From an uncultured Collinsella sp. (GTDB lineage Bacteria > Actinomycetota > Coriobacteriia > Coriobacteriales > Coriobacteriaceae), in contig CALDBJ010000124.1 of NCBI GenBank assembly GCA_937937835.1, positions 1 through 52,444 on the forward strand: a DNA stretch of 52,444 nucleotides, read 5' to 3'. The position numbers and the translations under genes were made by a program. A model generated the notes under the pieces. It was given only the letters and a program-made list of their open reading frames with translations. It searched no databases and was not told the DNA's origin. This document shows positions 1 through 9,421 of the stretch, in pieces (the stretch's first letter is position 1; every line of letters begins with the position of its first letter).

Positions 1-104
1 GCGGGAACGGCCTGTCCGCCTAATGTGTTCGGCTGAGATCGGAAATCAACCCATCTGGGAGCAGAATCCTTTGTACGAAACCGTTCTGTAACAAAAGGAG
101 TCCC

Positions 105-1007
105 ATGGATCGCAAAAAAGCAATCGCGCTCTCATTTTCCGTTCCCGTCGCATGGGGCTTTTCGTACCCTCTCATGAAGATCGGCATGGACAGCATGAAC
201 GCCACGAGCATCGTCGCGCTACGCTGCATCATCGCCTTTGTGGTCTGCCTGCTGCTCTTCCACAAGCGCGCGTTCCGCATCAACCGCGACCTTATGGTTC
301 GCGCCGCCATCATCGGCGCCATCATGGCAACCGAGCTCACCTGCATGTGCCTGGGCTCCAGCCTCACCTCTGCCTCCACTGCCGGCTTTTTGCAGAGCCT
401 GACGGTCGTGATCGTGCCGTTTGCCAACGCCGCCCTGCTGCGCCGCGCCCCCGAGCGCAAAGTGCTCATCGGCACCGCCATCGTCACCTGCGGCATGTTG
501 CTGCTCTCGGGCACCGACTTCACCAGCCTGAATCCGGGCGCGCTCATCATGCTGCTCTCCGCTTTTATCTATGCCGGCCACATTATCGTAGCCAAGCGCT
601 TTGTCGAAGATGTCGACCCGCTGTCCCTGGGCGTTTGGCAGTTGGGCTTTGGCGGCCTGTTCTCGGGCATTGCCGCATGCGTCTTTGGCGGTTTCACACT
701 TCCCAGTACGCCCAGCGAGATCGTGGTCGTCGTTGCCCTCGCGCTCATCTGCTCTGCCTACGGTTTTATCACCCAGACGCTCGTGCAGCCCCACGTGCCC
801 GCCGAGACCACCGGCTTCGCCTTCTCGCTCGAGCCAGTCTGCTCCGCCGTCTTCTCGTTCTTCCTGGTCGGCGAGGTCCTGAGCCCCATCGCCTTCTTTG
901 GCGCCGCCCTCATCCTCACCGGCGTCATGGTGGCAACCGTCGAGCTTCCGCGCCTCCGCGCACATGGACAGGCTCGCATGGCAGGAGCGCCCGAGCACGT
1001 CTCGTAG
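105..1007 (+). CDS. EamA/DMT-family transporter
   Basis: A 300-residue integral membrane protein of the drug/metabolite transporter (EamA) superfamily, presumed to export a small metabolite; the substrate cannot be read from sequence. It shows the family's two-repeat plan of about ten hydrophobic segments, beginning with the N-terminal run around residues 8-30 (SFSVPVAWGFSYPLMK) and ending with a C-terminal helix (FFGAALILTGVMVATVEL) before a short basic tail. Length matches the usual 280-310 residues. The start is fixed by AAAAGGAG at about 93-100, just before ATG. It is monocistronic or first of a short run: ung follows 88 bp later behind its own TACAAT-like box. A second EamA-type protein at 7704-8579 is only distantly similar. 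Family confident, substrate unknown. Confidence 0.88.
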   Translation: MDRKKAIALSFSVPVAWGFSYPLMKIGMDSMNATSIVALRCIIAFVVCLLLFHKRAFRINRDLMVRAAIIGAIMATELTCMCLGSSLTSASTAGFLQSLTVVIVPFANAALLRRAPERKVLIGTAIVTCGMLLLSGTDFTSLNPGALIMLLSAFIYAGHIIVAKRFVEDVDPLSLGVWQLGFGGLFSGIAACVFGGFTLPSTPSEIVVVVALALICSAYGFITQTLVQPHVPAETTGFAFSLEPVCSAVFSFFLVGEVLSPIAFFGAALILTGVMVATVELPRLRAHGQARMAGAPEHVS

Positions 1008-1034
1008 ACCCCGCTCTTCATACAGCCGCGGCAT

Positions 1035-1055
1035 AAAGGCAACCGGTGCGCCTTT
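1035..1055 (+). terminator. weak hairpin between DMT gene and ung
   Basis: AAAGGC (1035-1040) pairs with GCCTTT (1050-1055) over a 9-nt loop, directly upstream of a TACAAT box that could serve as the ung -10. There is no strong T-run, so it may be only a weak terminator or chance. Confidence 0.3.
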
Positions 1056-1095
1056 ACAATAGATGCCAACAGAGCATCTGACGTAAAGGAGCCCC

Positions 1096-1821
1096 ATGGA
1101 CGCCGCGACCCGCGACCGCAACATAGCAACTTGGTTGGGCGATGCACCGCAGCCGGTACGTGACACTACGAACCAGCTGCTCGAGCGCATCGCCCTTTTG
1201 CGTGCCGAGCAGACTATCTACCCGGCACAAGACGACATCCTCAATGCCCTCGCCTACACGCCGGCCGACCAGGTCAAGGTTGTCATCTTGGGTCAAGACC
1301 CCTATCACGGACCCAACCAGGCCATGGGGCTGTCGTTCTCGGTCCCCGCGACGCAAACCAAGTTGCCGCCGAGCCTGCGCAACATCTACAAGGAACTCAA
1401 TGCCGATCTGGGTTGTCCCATTCCCGCCACAGGAGATTTAACGCCATGGGCACAACAGGGCGTCCTGCTTCTCAACACTACGCTCACTGTGCGCGAGCAT
1501 GCCGCGAACTCGCACGCCAAACTGGGCTGGAGCACGCTCACCGACTACGTTATCGAACGCTGCTGTCGGCTGCCCCAGCCGGTAGTCTTTTTGGCATGGG
1601 GTCGCTTTGCCCAGCAGATGGTCGAAGGCAAGCTCGCCACGACCGGCGCGGGCAAGGCAACCGGCAAGTTCTGCCTGGCATCCACGCACCCCTCGCCGCT
1701 TTCGGCCAACCGTGCCACGGCAGAACTCCCTGCCTTTATGGGGTCGCGCCCCTTCTCGGCAGCCAATCGGCTACTCGAACAGCACGGCTCGACCCCCGTC
1801 AACTGGACTTGCCTCGGCTAA
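1096..1821 (+). CDS. ung: uracil-DNA glycosylase, family 1
   Basis: Base-excision repair enzyme that removes uracil from DNA by cleaving the N-glycosidic bond. All family-1 signatures are visible: the water-activating motif GQDPYHGP near residue 65 with the catalytic Asp, the GVLLLNTTLTV strand near residue 120 with the uracil-binding Asn, and the HPSPLS leucine-loop motif near residue 197. The 241-residue length is normal. The start is supported by AAAGGAG about 5 nt before ATG. It is followed by a strong bidirectional terminator and faces a convergent dehydrogenase gene, so it is probably a single-gene unit. Confidence 0.97.
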   Translation: MDAATRDRNIATWLGDAPQPVRDTTNQLLERIALLRAEQTIYPAQDDILNALAYTPADQVKVVILGQDPYHGPNQAMGLSFSVPATQTKLPPSLRNIYKELNADLGCPIPATGDLTPWAQQGVLLLNTTLTVREHAANSHAKLGWSTLTDYVIERCCRLPQPVVFLAWGRFAQQMVEGKLATTGAGKATGKFCLASTHPSPLSANRATAELPAFMGSRPFSAANRLLEQHGSTPVNWTCLG

Positions 1822-1835
1822 AAATCGATATATCA

Positions 1836-1870
1836 AAAACGCGCTCGACGGCTTCCATCGAGCGCGTTTT
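1836..1870. terminator. bidirectional rho-independent terminator
   Basis: AAAACGCGCTCGA (1836-1848) is the perfect complement of TCGAGCGCGTTTT (1858-1870) around a 9-nt loop. Read from either strand the stem ends in T4, so it can stop both ung (plus) and the convergent dehydrogenase gene (minus). Confidence 0.9.
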
Positions 1871-1871
1871 G

Positions 1872-2552
1872 CTACTCGGGCCAAATAAATTGTGTGCGGC
1901 CGGCCTCGCCGCCATCGATTAGCAGACTCTGCCCGGTCATAAACCGGTTGGTCACGCCCACAAAGTAGATCCACTCGGCAATCTCTTGGGCGGTGGCCCA
2001 GCGCTTAAGCGGCGTGAGCTCCATAATCTGGTTCCACAGGTGTTCGTCTTCCATCACGCAACGGTTGAGCGGCGTGATAACGCCACCCGGGTCCACACTG
2101 TTGGCGATAGCCTGCGGCGCCAGACGGTTTGCAAGGTTCTTGGTGTAGGCGATAACGCCGCCCTTGCTGGCGGCATAGTCGGGAAACTCCGATCCCGTAT
2201 GCCCGCTCGCCGACCCCACATTGACCACGGATTTGATAGCCGGCTCCGGCTTGGCGGCAAGCCCCTCCCCCGCAAAGGCGTAGCGCTCGGTCACGTTGAT
2301 GGTGCCATACAGGTTGGCGGCGATGTCGTCAGCCGAATCCTGCGTACCGGCAACATTCACGATTACCTGGGGTTCAAGGTCGCCTGGAAACGAGTCCGGC
2401 TCGCGAACATCTACGATCAGATGGCGGTAGCGCTCGTGTTCGACCGTCGCCGGCAGCAGATCGAAGCCCACGACCTCGTGGCCCTCGTCCAAAAAGCGCT
2501 GCACGCATGCGGTTCCGATACCGCCCGAAGCGCCCGTGATCAAAACCCGCAT
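1872..2552 (-). CDS. short-chain dehydrogenase/reductase
   Basis: A 226-residue NAD(P)-dependent oxidoreductase of the classical SDR family. The dinucleotide-binding motif TGASGGIG lies at residues 6-13, a catalytic-type Ser in the NVGSASG strand near residue 125, and the YxxxK pair in YAASKGG near residue 140. The Asp after the second strand (GFDLL) favours NAD(H) over NADP(H), an inference. Length is slightly short for the family (about 250). The gene follows the VUT transporter by 9 bp on the same strand and is probably co-transcribed, but no functional link is evident. The substrate is unknown. Confidence 0.88.
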   Translation of the reverse strand: MRVLITGASGGIGTACVQRFLDEGHEVVGFDLLPATVEHERYRHLIVDVREPDSFPGDLEPQVIVNVAGTQDSADDIAANLYGTINVTERYAFAGEGLAAKPEPAIKSVVNVGSASGHTGSEFPDYAASKGGVIAYTKNLANRLAPQAIANSVDPGGVITPLNRCVMEDEHLWNQIMELTPLKRWATAQEIAEWIYFVGVTNRFMTGQSLLIDGGEAGRTQFIWPE

Positions 2553-2561
2553 ACTTGCTCC

Positions 2562-3284
2562 TTAGGCGGTTGCGTGGCGCTCGAGGTACTCGGAGCCCAC
2601 ATTCTCGCGCTCCCAGCCGCGCACGACCTTGTAGCCCACGGGGCTCAGGAAAACCTCGCACAGCAGCTCGGCAACAGCGCCGGTCAGCGAGCACATAAGG
2701 ACCTGCACCCAGGTCCAACCAAAGAACGTGTGGCTCACCACAATGGCAAAGACCAGGTTGTCGATAAACTGGCCAACACCCGTGGACACATAGGAGCGGA
2801 AGGCGAAGCTCGCAAAGTTATTCTTTTTGAGCATGCGGCCGAGCGACTGGTTGAGCGTGGAGTTAACCACGGCAGAAACGAGCATTGCCAGCGAAGAGCC
2901 CAGCACCACGTACCAGGTGCCGCCGATGGTGGCGTTAAGGGCGGTGTTGACCTCGATCATGCCCGTGTCGTAGTAGGCGCCCCACATGCCGGGCGTGAGC
3001 GAACATGCCCAAAAGCACAGGCTCACGGCGAGGTTAACCAGCAGCGCGAGGATAGAGATTTTGATGGATGCCTTGGCGCCAAAGCGCTTGCAAATCATGT
3101 CCTGGCACAAAAACGAAACCCAGCTCACCACAAAGCCGCAATCGAGTGCCAGATACGGCAGGCTGATGAGCTCCTTGTTGGCCAGCAGGTTCATCATGAT
3201 GACGCTCACGAAAAACAGCGAAACCGTTGCCGCGGGAATGCTCCGCAGCAGGACCTTGTAGTCCTCCATGACCTTCTTGATCAT
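2562..3284 (-). CDS. VUT-family (DUF165/YhhQ-like) putative queuosine-precursor transporter
   Basis: A 240-residue membrane protein with about six hydrophobic segments that matches the VUT/DUF165 family; characterised members such as YhhQ import queuine precursors (preQ0/preQ1). Diagnostic segments are the polar intramembrane run DCGFVVSWVSFLCQDM near residue 50 and the FIDNLVFAIV helix near residue 175. The open frame extends upstream to 3428, but the start at 3284 is chosen because AAAGGAG lies 6 nt before it and the upstream extension is a structured leader. It sits 157 bp behind prfC, from which it is separated by a strong terminator, so it needs its own promoter. The leader may fold into a pseudoknot (see 3294-3340). 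Substrate is inferred from the family only. Confidence 0.82.
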   Translation of the reverse strand: MIKKVMEDYKVLLRSIPAATVSLFFVSVIMMNLLANKELISLPYLALDCGFVVSWVSFLCQDMICKRFGAKASIKISILALLVNLAVSLCFWACSLTPGMWGAYYDTGMIEVNTALNATIGGTWYVVLGSSLAMLVSAVVNSTLNQSLGRMLKKNNFASFAFRSYVSTGVGQFIDNLVFAIVVSHTFFGWTWVQVLMCSLTGAVAELLCEVFLSPVGYKVVRGWERENVGSEYLERHATA

Positions 3285-3293
3285 TATGTACTC

Positions 3294-3340
3294 CTTTGGT
3301 TTTAGGTTTAACGAGCAGGATATCGGACCCGAACTGCTCG
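3294..3340 (-). promoter_or_regulatory. structured leader of the VUT gene, possible riboswitch-like pseudoknot
   Basis: On the minus strand CGAGCAG (3340-3334) and CTGCTCG (3318-3312) form a perfect 7-bp stem enclosing a 15-nt loop that begins TTCGGGTCC. A pyrimidine-poor tail (TTAAACCTAAAACC) leads straight into the AAAGGAG site. The loop GGGT or GGT could pair with one of the two ACC runs in the tail, an H-type pseudoknot next to the ribosome site, as in preQ1-I riboswitches. It does not match the preQ1-I consensus, so this is an inference from position, fold and the transporter it precedes. Confidence 0.35.
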
Positions 3341-3397
3341 GACGCCCCGGTCTTGAGACGACGGTGGGTATGATAGCCGCTCGCGCGGCATAAGGCA

Positions 3398-3435
3398 AAC
3401 AAACGGCGCGGCAGCCCCACAGGACCACCGCGCCG
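3398..3435 (-). terminator. rho-independent terminator of prfC
   Basis: CGGCGCGG (3404-3411) pairs perfectly with CCGCGCCG (3428-3435). Read on the minus strand the stem is followed by TTTGTTTG. It lies immediately behind the prfC stop codon. Confidence 0.85.
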
Positions 3436-3440
3436 ATGCG

Positions 3441-5054
<1,614 letters not shown>

Positions 5055-5193
5055 GCGGATCCTTTCTTGCGTTCTATATGCATTACGTCGATGTAACTGC
5101 CCTATTGTAGCCGTGAAACCTCGCCATAGGGCACCTATCAGGACAAATTCATCAGTTGGGGTCTGGGTAGCCGGCTTAATCCGTATTTGCCTC

Positions 5194-5244
5194 TTGCATA
5201 ACTGTGCATAGTGTATATATACTGTGCTTACCGGTTATATACAC
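5194..5244 (+). promoter_or_regulatory. promoter and palindromic operator of the GntR-ABC operon
   Basis: GTGTATATA (5211-5219) and TATATACAC (5236-5244) are perfect 9-bp inverted repeats 16 bp apart. The left half also contains the 10-bp palindrome GTATATATAC (5213-5222), and ACTGTGC is directly repeated at 5201 and 5221. A TTGCAT box at 5194-5199 and TATATA at 5216-5221 (16-bp spacing) would place the -10 element inside the operator. This geometry fits autorepression by the GntR protein encoded just downstream. Confidence 0.65.
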
Positions 5245-5271
5245 GTGTAGCCCAACAGCTAAGGAGCCGCT

Positions 5272-5652
5272 GTGGACATTATCCTATCCAATTCGAGCGA
5301 CAAGCCCATCTACGAGCAGATATCCTCGCAGGTCAAAGCTCAAATCCTTTCGGGCACGCTCGCCGCGGGAGCCAAACTCCCCAGCATCCGCGCACTCGCG
5401 AGCGACCTGGGCGTGAGCGTCATCACCACCAAGCGCGCCTACGCCGATCTGGAGCAGCTCGGGTTTATCTGCACCGTGCAGGGCAAGGGCTGTTTTGTCG
5501 CCGAGGGCAACCAAGAGCTCTTGCGCGAAAACCAGCTCTGCCATATCGAAGAGCTGCTTACGCAGGCGGCAGAACAAGCCGAAGCCCTGGGCGTCACGCG
5601 CGACAAACTGCACGAGATGCTCGACCTGGTAGCCCCCGAAACCATGCAGTAG
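5272..5652 (+). CDS. GntR-family (YtrA subfamily) transcriptional regulator
   Basis: A 126-residue regulator: winged helix-turn-helix at residues 8-75 (PIYEQISSQVKAQI, then KLPSIRALASDLGVS), followed by only about 45 residues of helical tail. This short tail, with no ligand-binding domain, is typical of the YtrA subfamily, which normally represses an adjacent ABC-exporter operon. The start is GTG at 5272 with AAGGAG at 5261-5266. It is followed 24 bp later by an ABC ATPase and its permease, the expected partner genes. Likely autoregulated through the inverted repeat at 5211-5244; the inducing signal is unknown, cell-wall stress being the usual one in this subfamily. Confidence 0.92.
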   Translation: MDIILSNSSDKPIYEQISSQVKAQILSGTLAAGAKLPSIRALASDLGVSVITTKRAYADLEQLGFICTVQGKGCFVAEGNQELLRENQLCHIEELLTQAAEQAEALGVTRDKLHEMLDLVAPETMQ

Positions 5653-5676
5653 CCATCTGCAAGAAAGGCTTATACC

Positions 5677-6558
5677 ATGCAAAACTTGTTAGAACTCAAA
5701 GGTGTCTCACGCCGCGTGAGCGACCGTTTTTCGCTGCGTGATGTCACGCTCGCCGTGGAGCCCGGCCAGATTGTTGGCTTTGTGGGCGCTAACGGTGCCG
5801 GCAAGACAACGACCATTCGCGCCGCGCTCGGGCTTATCAAGCTCGATGCCGGCGAGGTACGCCTGTTTGGGCAGCGCTGTGGCGCCGACGCGCCCGATGA
5901 AACGCAGCGCCATCTACGCTCCCGCGTCGGTCTTGTCCTGGACACGTGCCCCTTCCCCTCCACGCTCAAGGTGGGCCAGGTCGAGTCGCTCGTAGGCCCG
6001 GCGTACCCCACGTGGGACCGCGAAACGTTCGCCGGATTCATCAACCGATTTGGCCTCGATCCCAAGGCAAAGGTCAAGGACCTTTCCCGCGGCATGGGCA
6101 TGAAGCTGCAGCTTGCCTGCGCGCTCAGCCACCAGGCCAAGCTGCTCGTTTTGGACGAAGCCACCGCGGGGCTTGATCCCATGGCACGCGAGGAGCTGCT
6201 CGATGAGCTACTCGCCTTTGTTTCTGACGGTCAGCGCAGCGTCCTGCTCTCGAGCCACATTACGTCCGACCTCGATCGCGCCGCCGACCGCGTCGTCTGC
6301 ATCGATAATGGCTCGATTATTTTTGACCTGCCGCGCGAGGACATTACCGACCGCGCCGGCATCGCCCACTGTACCCAAGCACAGGCCGCTGAGCTTATGG
6401 CTTGCGTCGAAGGCGCCCGTGCCGTCCACCACGCCTATAGCGTGGACGTGCTCGTGCCCAACCGTCGCGAAACGCTCGAGGCCTTCCCAGAGATTCCCTG
6501 CGATCGGGCAACCATTGATGACTACCTGCGCCTCATGCTGAAAGGGGCTTCGAAATGA
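5677..6558 (+). CDS. ABC transporter ATP-binding protein
   Basis: A 293-residue ATPase of the BcrA/YtrB type that energises the permease encoded next to it. Walker A GANGAGKTT lies near residue 38, a degenerate signature (LSRGMGMKLQLA) near residue 135, and Walker B LLVLDEATAGLDP near residue 157, followed by the SSHITSD switch-histidine region. The signature LSRGM in place of LSGGQ is common in this exporter group. A C-terminal extension of about 80 residues follows the nucleotide-binding domain. ATG follows GAAAGGC. Its last codons overlap the permease start by 4 bp (ATGA), indicating translational coupling. Probably exports a peptide antibiotic or similar compound. Confidence 0.92.
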   Translation: MQNLLELKGVSRRVSDRFSLRDVTLAVEPGQIVGFVGANGAGKTTTIRAALGLIKLDAGEVRLFGQRCGADAPDETQRHLRSRVGLVLDTCPFPSTLKVGQVESLVGPAYPTWDRETFAGFINRFGLDPKAKVKDLSRGMGMKLQLACALSHQAKLLVLDEATAGLDPMAREELLDELLAFVSDGQRSVLLSSHITSDLDRAADRVVCIDNGSIIFDLPREDITDRAGIAHCTQAQAAELMACVEGARAVHHAYSVDVLVPNRRETLEAFPEIPCDRATIDDYLRLMLKGASK

Positions 6559-7253
6559 AACGCGCCTTTATGTCCGAGCTCGCCATCGTTCGCACGCTCA
6601 CCCCGAGCATCGCGGGCGTCGGCCTGTTCATCTTCGTCGTGCTAACCCTTGCCAACGCGTCGGATGGCGATTCCGGCATGAGCGCCGGCGCCTGCGCGGT
6701 CAGCGCCATGTCGCCCATCATGGTCATGACCTCGCTGGCAGGTTTCGACAATCAAAACGGATGGGAGCGTTATCGGGCAACGCTGCCTCTCACGCGCAAA
6801 GACATTATTTGCGCACGCTACCTGTGCATCGTTGTCTTCTCGGCCATCATGGCCTGCGCCGCCGTGCTTTTGAACATCATCGCCCTTCCGTTCTTCAACA
6901 GCGCGGGCGTGACCTCGACGGGACAGACCGTCTTTGAGATCGCAATAGCCTCGGCAGCCTCGATGCTCATCTCCCTCATGATGGTGTTTTTGGCACAGCC
7001 GTTATTCTTTCGTTTTGGACATATGGAGGCGCTGCGCCTATCCGTTGGCCTGTTTGCCCTGCTCTGGTGCCTTGCCATTGCCACGTTGAGCTCCTCCAAC
7101 CCCATCAGCAACTGGCTCATGTCGATTGCCGGGGCGAATCCCGATCCCGCCGTCCTTGACTGTCTGTGTGCAGGAACTGCAGTACTGGCGCTCGCACTAT
7201 GTGTAATCAGCTGCGCTGTCAGCACCAAGGTTTATCGAGCACGCGATCTGTAA
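6555..7253 (+). CDS. ABC-2 type transporter permease
   Basis: A 232-residue integral membrane protein with about six hydrophobic segments (for example VGLFIFVVLTLA near residue 18, YLCIVVFSAIMACAAVLLNIIALPFF near residue 95 and the terminal AGTAVLALALCVISCAVS). It matches the ABC-2 permeases paired with YtrB/BcrA-type ATPases, including a cytosolic loop that reads WERYRATLPLTRKDIICARY, a hallmark of this group. It overlaps the ATPase gene by 4 bp and ends the operon. It is presumed to form the membrane channel of a half-type exporter; the substrate is not deducible. Confidence 0.88.
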   Translation: MKRAFMSELAIVRTLTPSIAGVGLFIFVVLTLANASDGDSGMSAGACAVSAMSPIMVMTSLAGFDNQNGWERYRATLPLTRKDIICARYLCIVVFSAIMACAAVLLNIIALPFFNSAGVTSTGQTVFEIAIASAASMLISLMMVFLAQPLFFRFGHMEALRLSVGLFALLWCLAIATLSSSNPISNWLMSIAGANPDPAVLDCLCAGTAVLALALCVISCAVSTKVYRARDL

Positions 7254-7703
7254 TCGACGGCTAAAAAAGCTTAGGTGGTACCCCGCTTATTTTTTCAATG
7301 TAACGAGGCGGCATAGCGTCACCACCGCCCTTCACAGCAGGCCGTCTAGTTCTTGGCAACCAAAAAGACACCGTCAGCATATCGAAGGTGAATACTTTTC
7401 CGAGAAGTGAACGAGTAAAAACAGTGCCCTGTAGCATCGACATTTTTAAGGACTCAATTCCTGCGGTTTTTGTCTAAGAATCCTGCAGTTTTGTTCGAAA
7501 AAAGTGTGTATGTTCCAGGGGTCCAGATTTACTCGTTCACTTCGCGGAAAACCATTCACCTTCGATTCGAGCCTTAACCAAATGCCCTCTCGAACTATGG
7601 CCCCTGTCTCACCACAGCGATACCAAAGCTTCATGGCGGGGCGGTATCATCGGACGAGCGCCGTAAATCTGGCGCGGTCGTTCTTTGGGGAGGCATTTCA
7701 CCC
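7254..7703. other. 450-bp non-coding interval holding an inverted-repeat element
   Basis: No convincing gene lies between the permease and the next transporter. The open frames here (about 60 codons on each strand around 7261-7443 and 7446-7634) have no ribosome site and lie inside repeats. The interval is more AT-rich than its surroundings and is centred on the imperfect inverted repeat described at 7381-7567. The last part carries the GGGGAGG ribosome site (7687-7693) of the EamA gene. Confidence 0.6.
7381..7567. repeat. imperfect inverted repeat, possible small mobile or REP-like element
   Basis: The left arm (about 7381-7446) and the reverse complement of the right arm (about 7500-7567) share long identical stretches such as ATCGAAGGTGAAT and GAAGTGAACGAGTAAA; by hand I count 46 matches in 57 aligned positions of the core. 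Between the arms lies a 50-bp AT-rich centre with a direct repeat of TCCTGC(G/A)GTTTT (near 7459 and 7480). Both arms would encode the same peptide pattern (QG..FTRSL.GK.FTFD) reading outward, but substitutions are not biased to silent sites, so a DNA-level element is more likely than two genes. Confidence 0.6.
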
Positions 7704-8579
7704 GTGTCGTGGGTCGCAGCAGCATTTGTGTCGGCTTTCTTTGCCGGCGTCACATCTGTCCTGGCCAAATGCGGCATCAAGCAGACCGACTCCGATGTCG
7801 CGACGGCCATTCGCACCTGCGTGGTGCTCGTTTTCGCCTGGGCAATGGCGGGCATTTCTGGATCCATTGGAACCATCGGCAGCATCGAACCCAGATCTTG
7901 GCTCTTTCTCGTCCTCTCGGGACTCGCTACCGGCGCTTCGTGGATCTGCTACTTTAAGGCGCTGGGCATCGGAGACGTCAATAAGGTCGTACCGGTCGAC
8001 AAGATGAGCACCGTACTCGCCGCACTGATCGCCATCGTGCTTTTTGGCGAGACGAGCAACCTTGCGGTTAAGCTCGTGGGAACCGCTGTCATCACCCTCG
8101 GCACGTTTTTAATGATCGAGAAGAAGCAGTCTGCCGGACCCGAGCAGCAGCAAGACCGGACCTGGCTCGCTTACGCCCTCGGCGCTGCCGTGTTCGCGGC
8201 GCTCACGTCCATCCTTGCCAAGGTTGGCATCGAAGGCGTCGAGTCAAACCTGGCCACGGCAATCCGCACCTGCGTGGTACTGGTTATGGCATGGGCGATC
8301 GTGGCAGCCAAGGGAAAACTGGATCAGGTCGCGCACGCTGACCGGCGCGAACTCACATTTCTCGCAACATCGGGCATCGCGACCGGAGCATCGTGGCTGC
8401 TCTATTACTACGCCATCGCCACAGGCCAGGTGAGCGTCGTGGTGCAGATCGACAAACTATCGATTGTCGTATCAGTACTATTTGCGCGCCTGACATTCAA
8501 CGAAAAACTCTCACGACGCAGCGTCATCGGTCTCGCCCTCATCGTACTGGGCACCGCCGCGCTCGCAGTTTGGAAGTAG
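7704..8579 (+). CDS. EamA-family transporter with two similar halves
   Basis: A 291-residue inner-membrane protein of the EamA/DMT superfamily with ten hydrophobic segments. The internal duplication is unusually clear: residues about 10-45 (AGVTSVLAKCGI, SDVATAIRTCVVLVFAWA) are repeated at about 163-200 (AALTSILAKVGI, SNLATAIRTCVVLVMAWA), and both halves contain a GLATGASW/GIATGASW segment and an FGE/FNEKL helix end. The start is GTG at 7704, 10 nt behind GGGGAGG. Length is normal. The gene stands alone between the inverted-repeat element and a convergent gene. The substrate is unknown; members with this pattern are often annotated simply as EamA transporters. Confidence 0.88.
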   Translation: MSWVAAAFVSAFFAGVTSVLAKCGIKQTDSDVATAIRTCVVLVFAWAMAGISGSIGTIGSIEPRSWLFLVLSGLATGASWICYFKALGIGDVNKVVPVDKMSTVLAALIAIVLFGETSNLAVKLVGTAVITLGTFLMIEKKQSAGPEQQQDRTWLAYALGAAVFAALTSILAKVGIEGVESNLATAIRTCVVLVMAWAIVAAKGKLDQVAHADRRELTFLATSGIATGASWLLYYYAIATGQVSVVVQIDKLSIVVSVLFARLTFNEKLSRRSVIGLALIVLGTAALAVWK

Positions 8580-8594
8580 CGCGGCCAGCAGCCG

Positions 8595-9386
8595 CTACAT
8601 CCTCACACCTGGCTTGGGATGCCTGTACTGACCGTGGGATGCCGTGCGCTTACCGTGCGAGATGGCAAATTTGGGACAACAGTGCAGGCAACGAAGGCAG
8701 GCTGCGCACTCCGGCTTTGTCCAGACGGGAAGGCCGTCGCGCATCTCAATCGCCGCCATGGGGCAGAGCTTGGCACACAGGCCGCAGCCGATGCAGCGAT
8801 CGGCATCGACGGCAAACTTGCTCGTCTGTTGCATGCGCGGCAGCCCAATTGCGTGATACGCGCACGATGCAAACAGAGGCACGCGATGGCGCATCATGTT
8901 GCCCGTGCGGCGTGCCCGCACCGCCTCGATCACGGCATCAATCTGCGCCTCGGCAGCTCTATTGATACCCTCAACCTTTTGAGGGTCAGACAGGTCGAAA
9001 ACAGGCGTCCAGGTATCGGGCATCTTGACGCTCATCGCCGCATCTAACTCGAGCCCACGCTCGTGTAGCAGATCGCGGGCGAACTTGGCCGATTGCCCGG
9101 TCGTCGAACCATATGTCGAGACATAGAACGTATAGGGGCGCTCGCCGCCCTTTGTGCCGGCAGCAACCGATAGGTCGACAGTCTTCAAAAACTCGATCAT
9201 TGGCGTCGGCAAGCCCCAGGCGTATACCGGGGCGACAAACCCCAGCCGACAGGGGCCTTCCATCACAGCAAGGTGAAGGATCTCGGCATCAAAGCGCTCA
9301 ATCGACATAACTTTGTCGCTTGTCGCCGCTGCAATGCGACGCGCCACATGCTCGCTGTTCCCTGTCGCGCTAAAGTACAGGATCAT
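8595..9386 (-). CDS. EFR1-type flavodoxin plus 2[4Fe-4S] ferredoxin protein
   Basis: A 263-residue cytosolic electron-transfer protein. Residues 1-150 form a flavodoxin-like FMN domain (ILYFSATGNSEHVARRIAA, the phosphate loop) and residues about 190-235 a bacterial two-cluster ferredoxin (CIGCGLCAKLCP, then CAACLRCLHCCP). The frame is open to 9677, but translation is placed at 9386, where AGGGG precedes ATG and the flavodoxin strand begins, and because further upstream lies the ClC gene. It starts 35 bp behind the ClC stop on the same strand. It is a paralogue in architecture of 23135-23905. The electron donor and acceptor are unknown. Confidence 0.88.
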   Translation of the reverse strand: MILYFSATGNSEHVARRIAAATSDKVMSIERFDAEILHLAVMEGPCRLGFVAPVYAWGLPTPMIEFLKTVDLSVAAGTKGGERPYTFYVSTYGSTTGQSAKFARDLLHERGLELDAAMSVKMPDTWTPVFDLSDPQKVEGINRAAEAQIDAVIEAVRARRTGNMMRHRVPLFASCAYHAIGLPRMQQTSKFAVDADRCIGCGLCAKLCPMAAIEMRDGLPVWTKPECAACLRCLHCCPKFAISHGKRTASHGQYRHPKPGVRM

Positions 9387-9421
9387 CTCGTACCCCTGGA
9401 ATTGACTCGTGAAAAACCGCG

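Noticed and set aside
1..104. CTGAGA and ACCC words upstream of the first gene, resembling a TPP riboswitch core
   Set aside because: The remaining consensus (GAACCTGAT and the closing GCG.AGGGA) is absent and no thiamine gene follows.
1986..3305. Long plus-strand frame of 439 codons opposite the dehydrogenase and VUT genes
   Set aside because: It has no ribosome site, no recognisable domain and mirrors GC-rich coding on the other strand.
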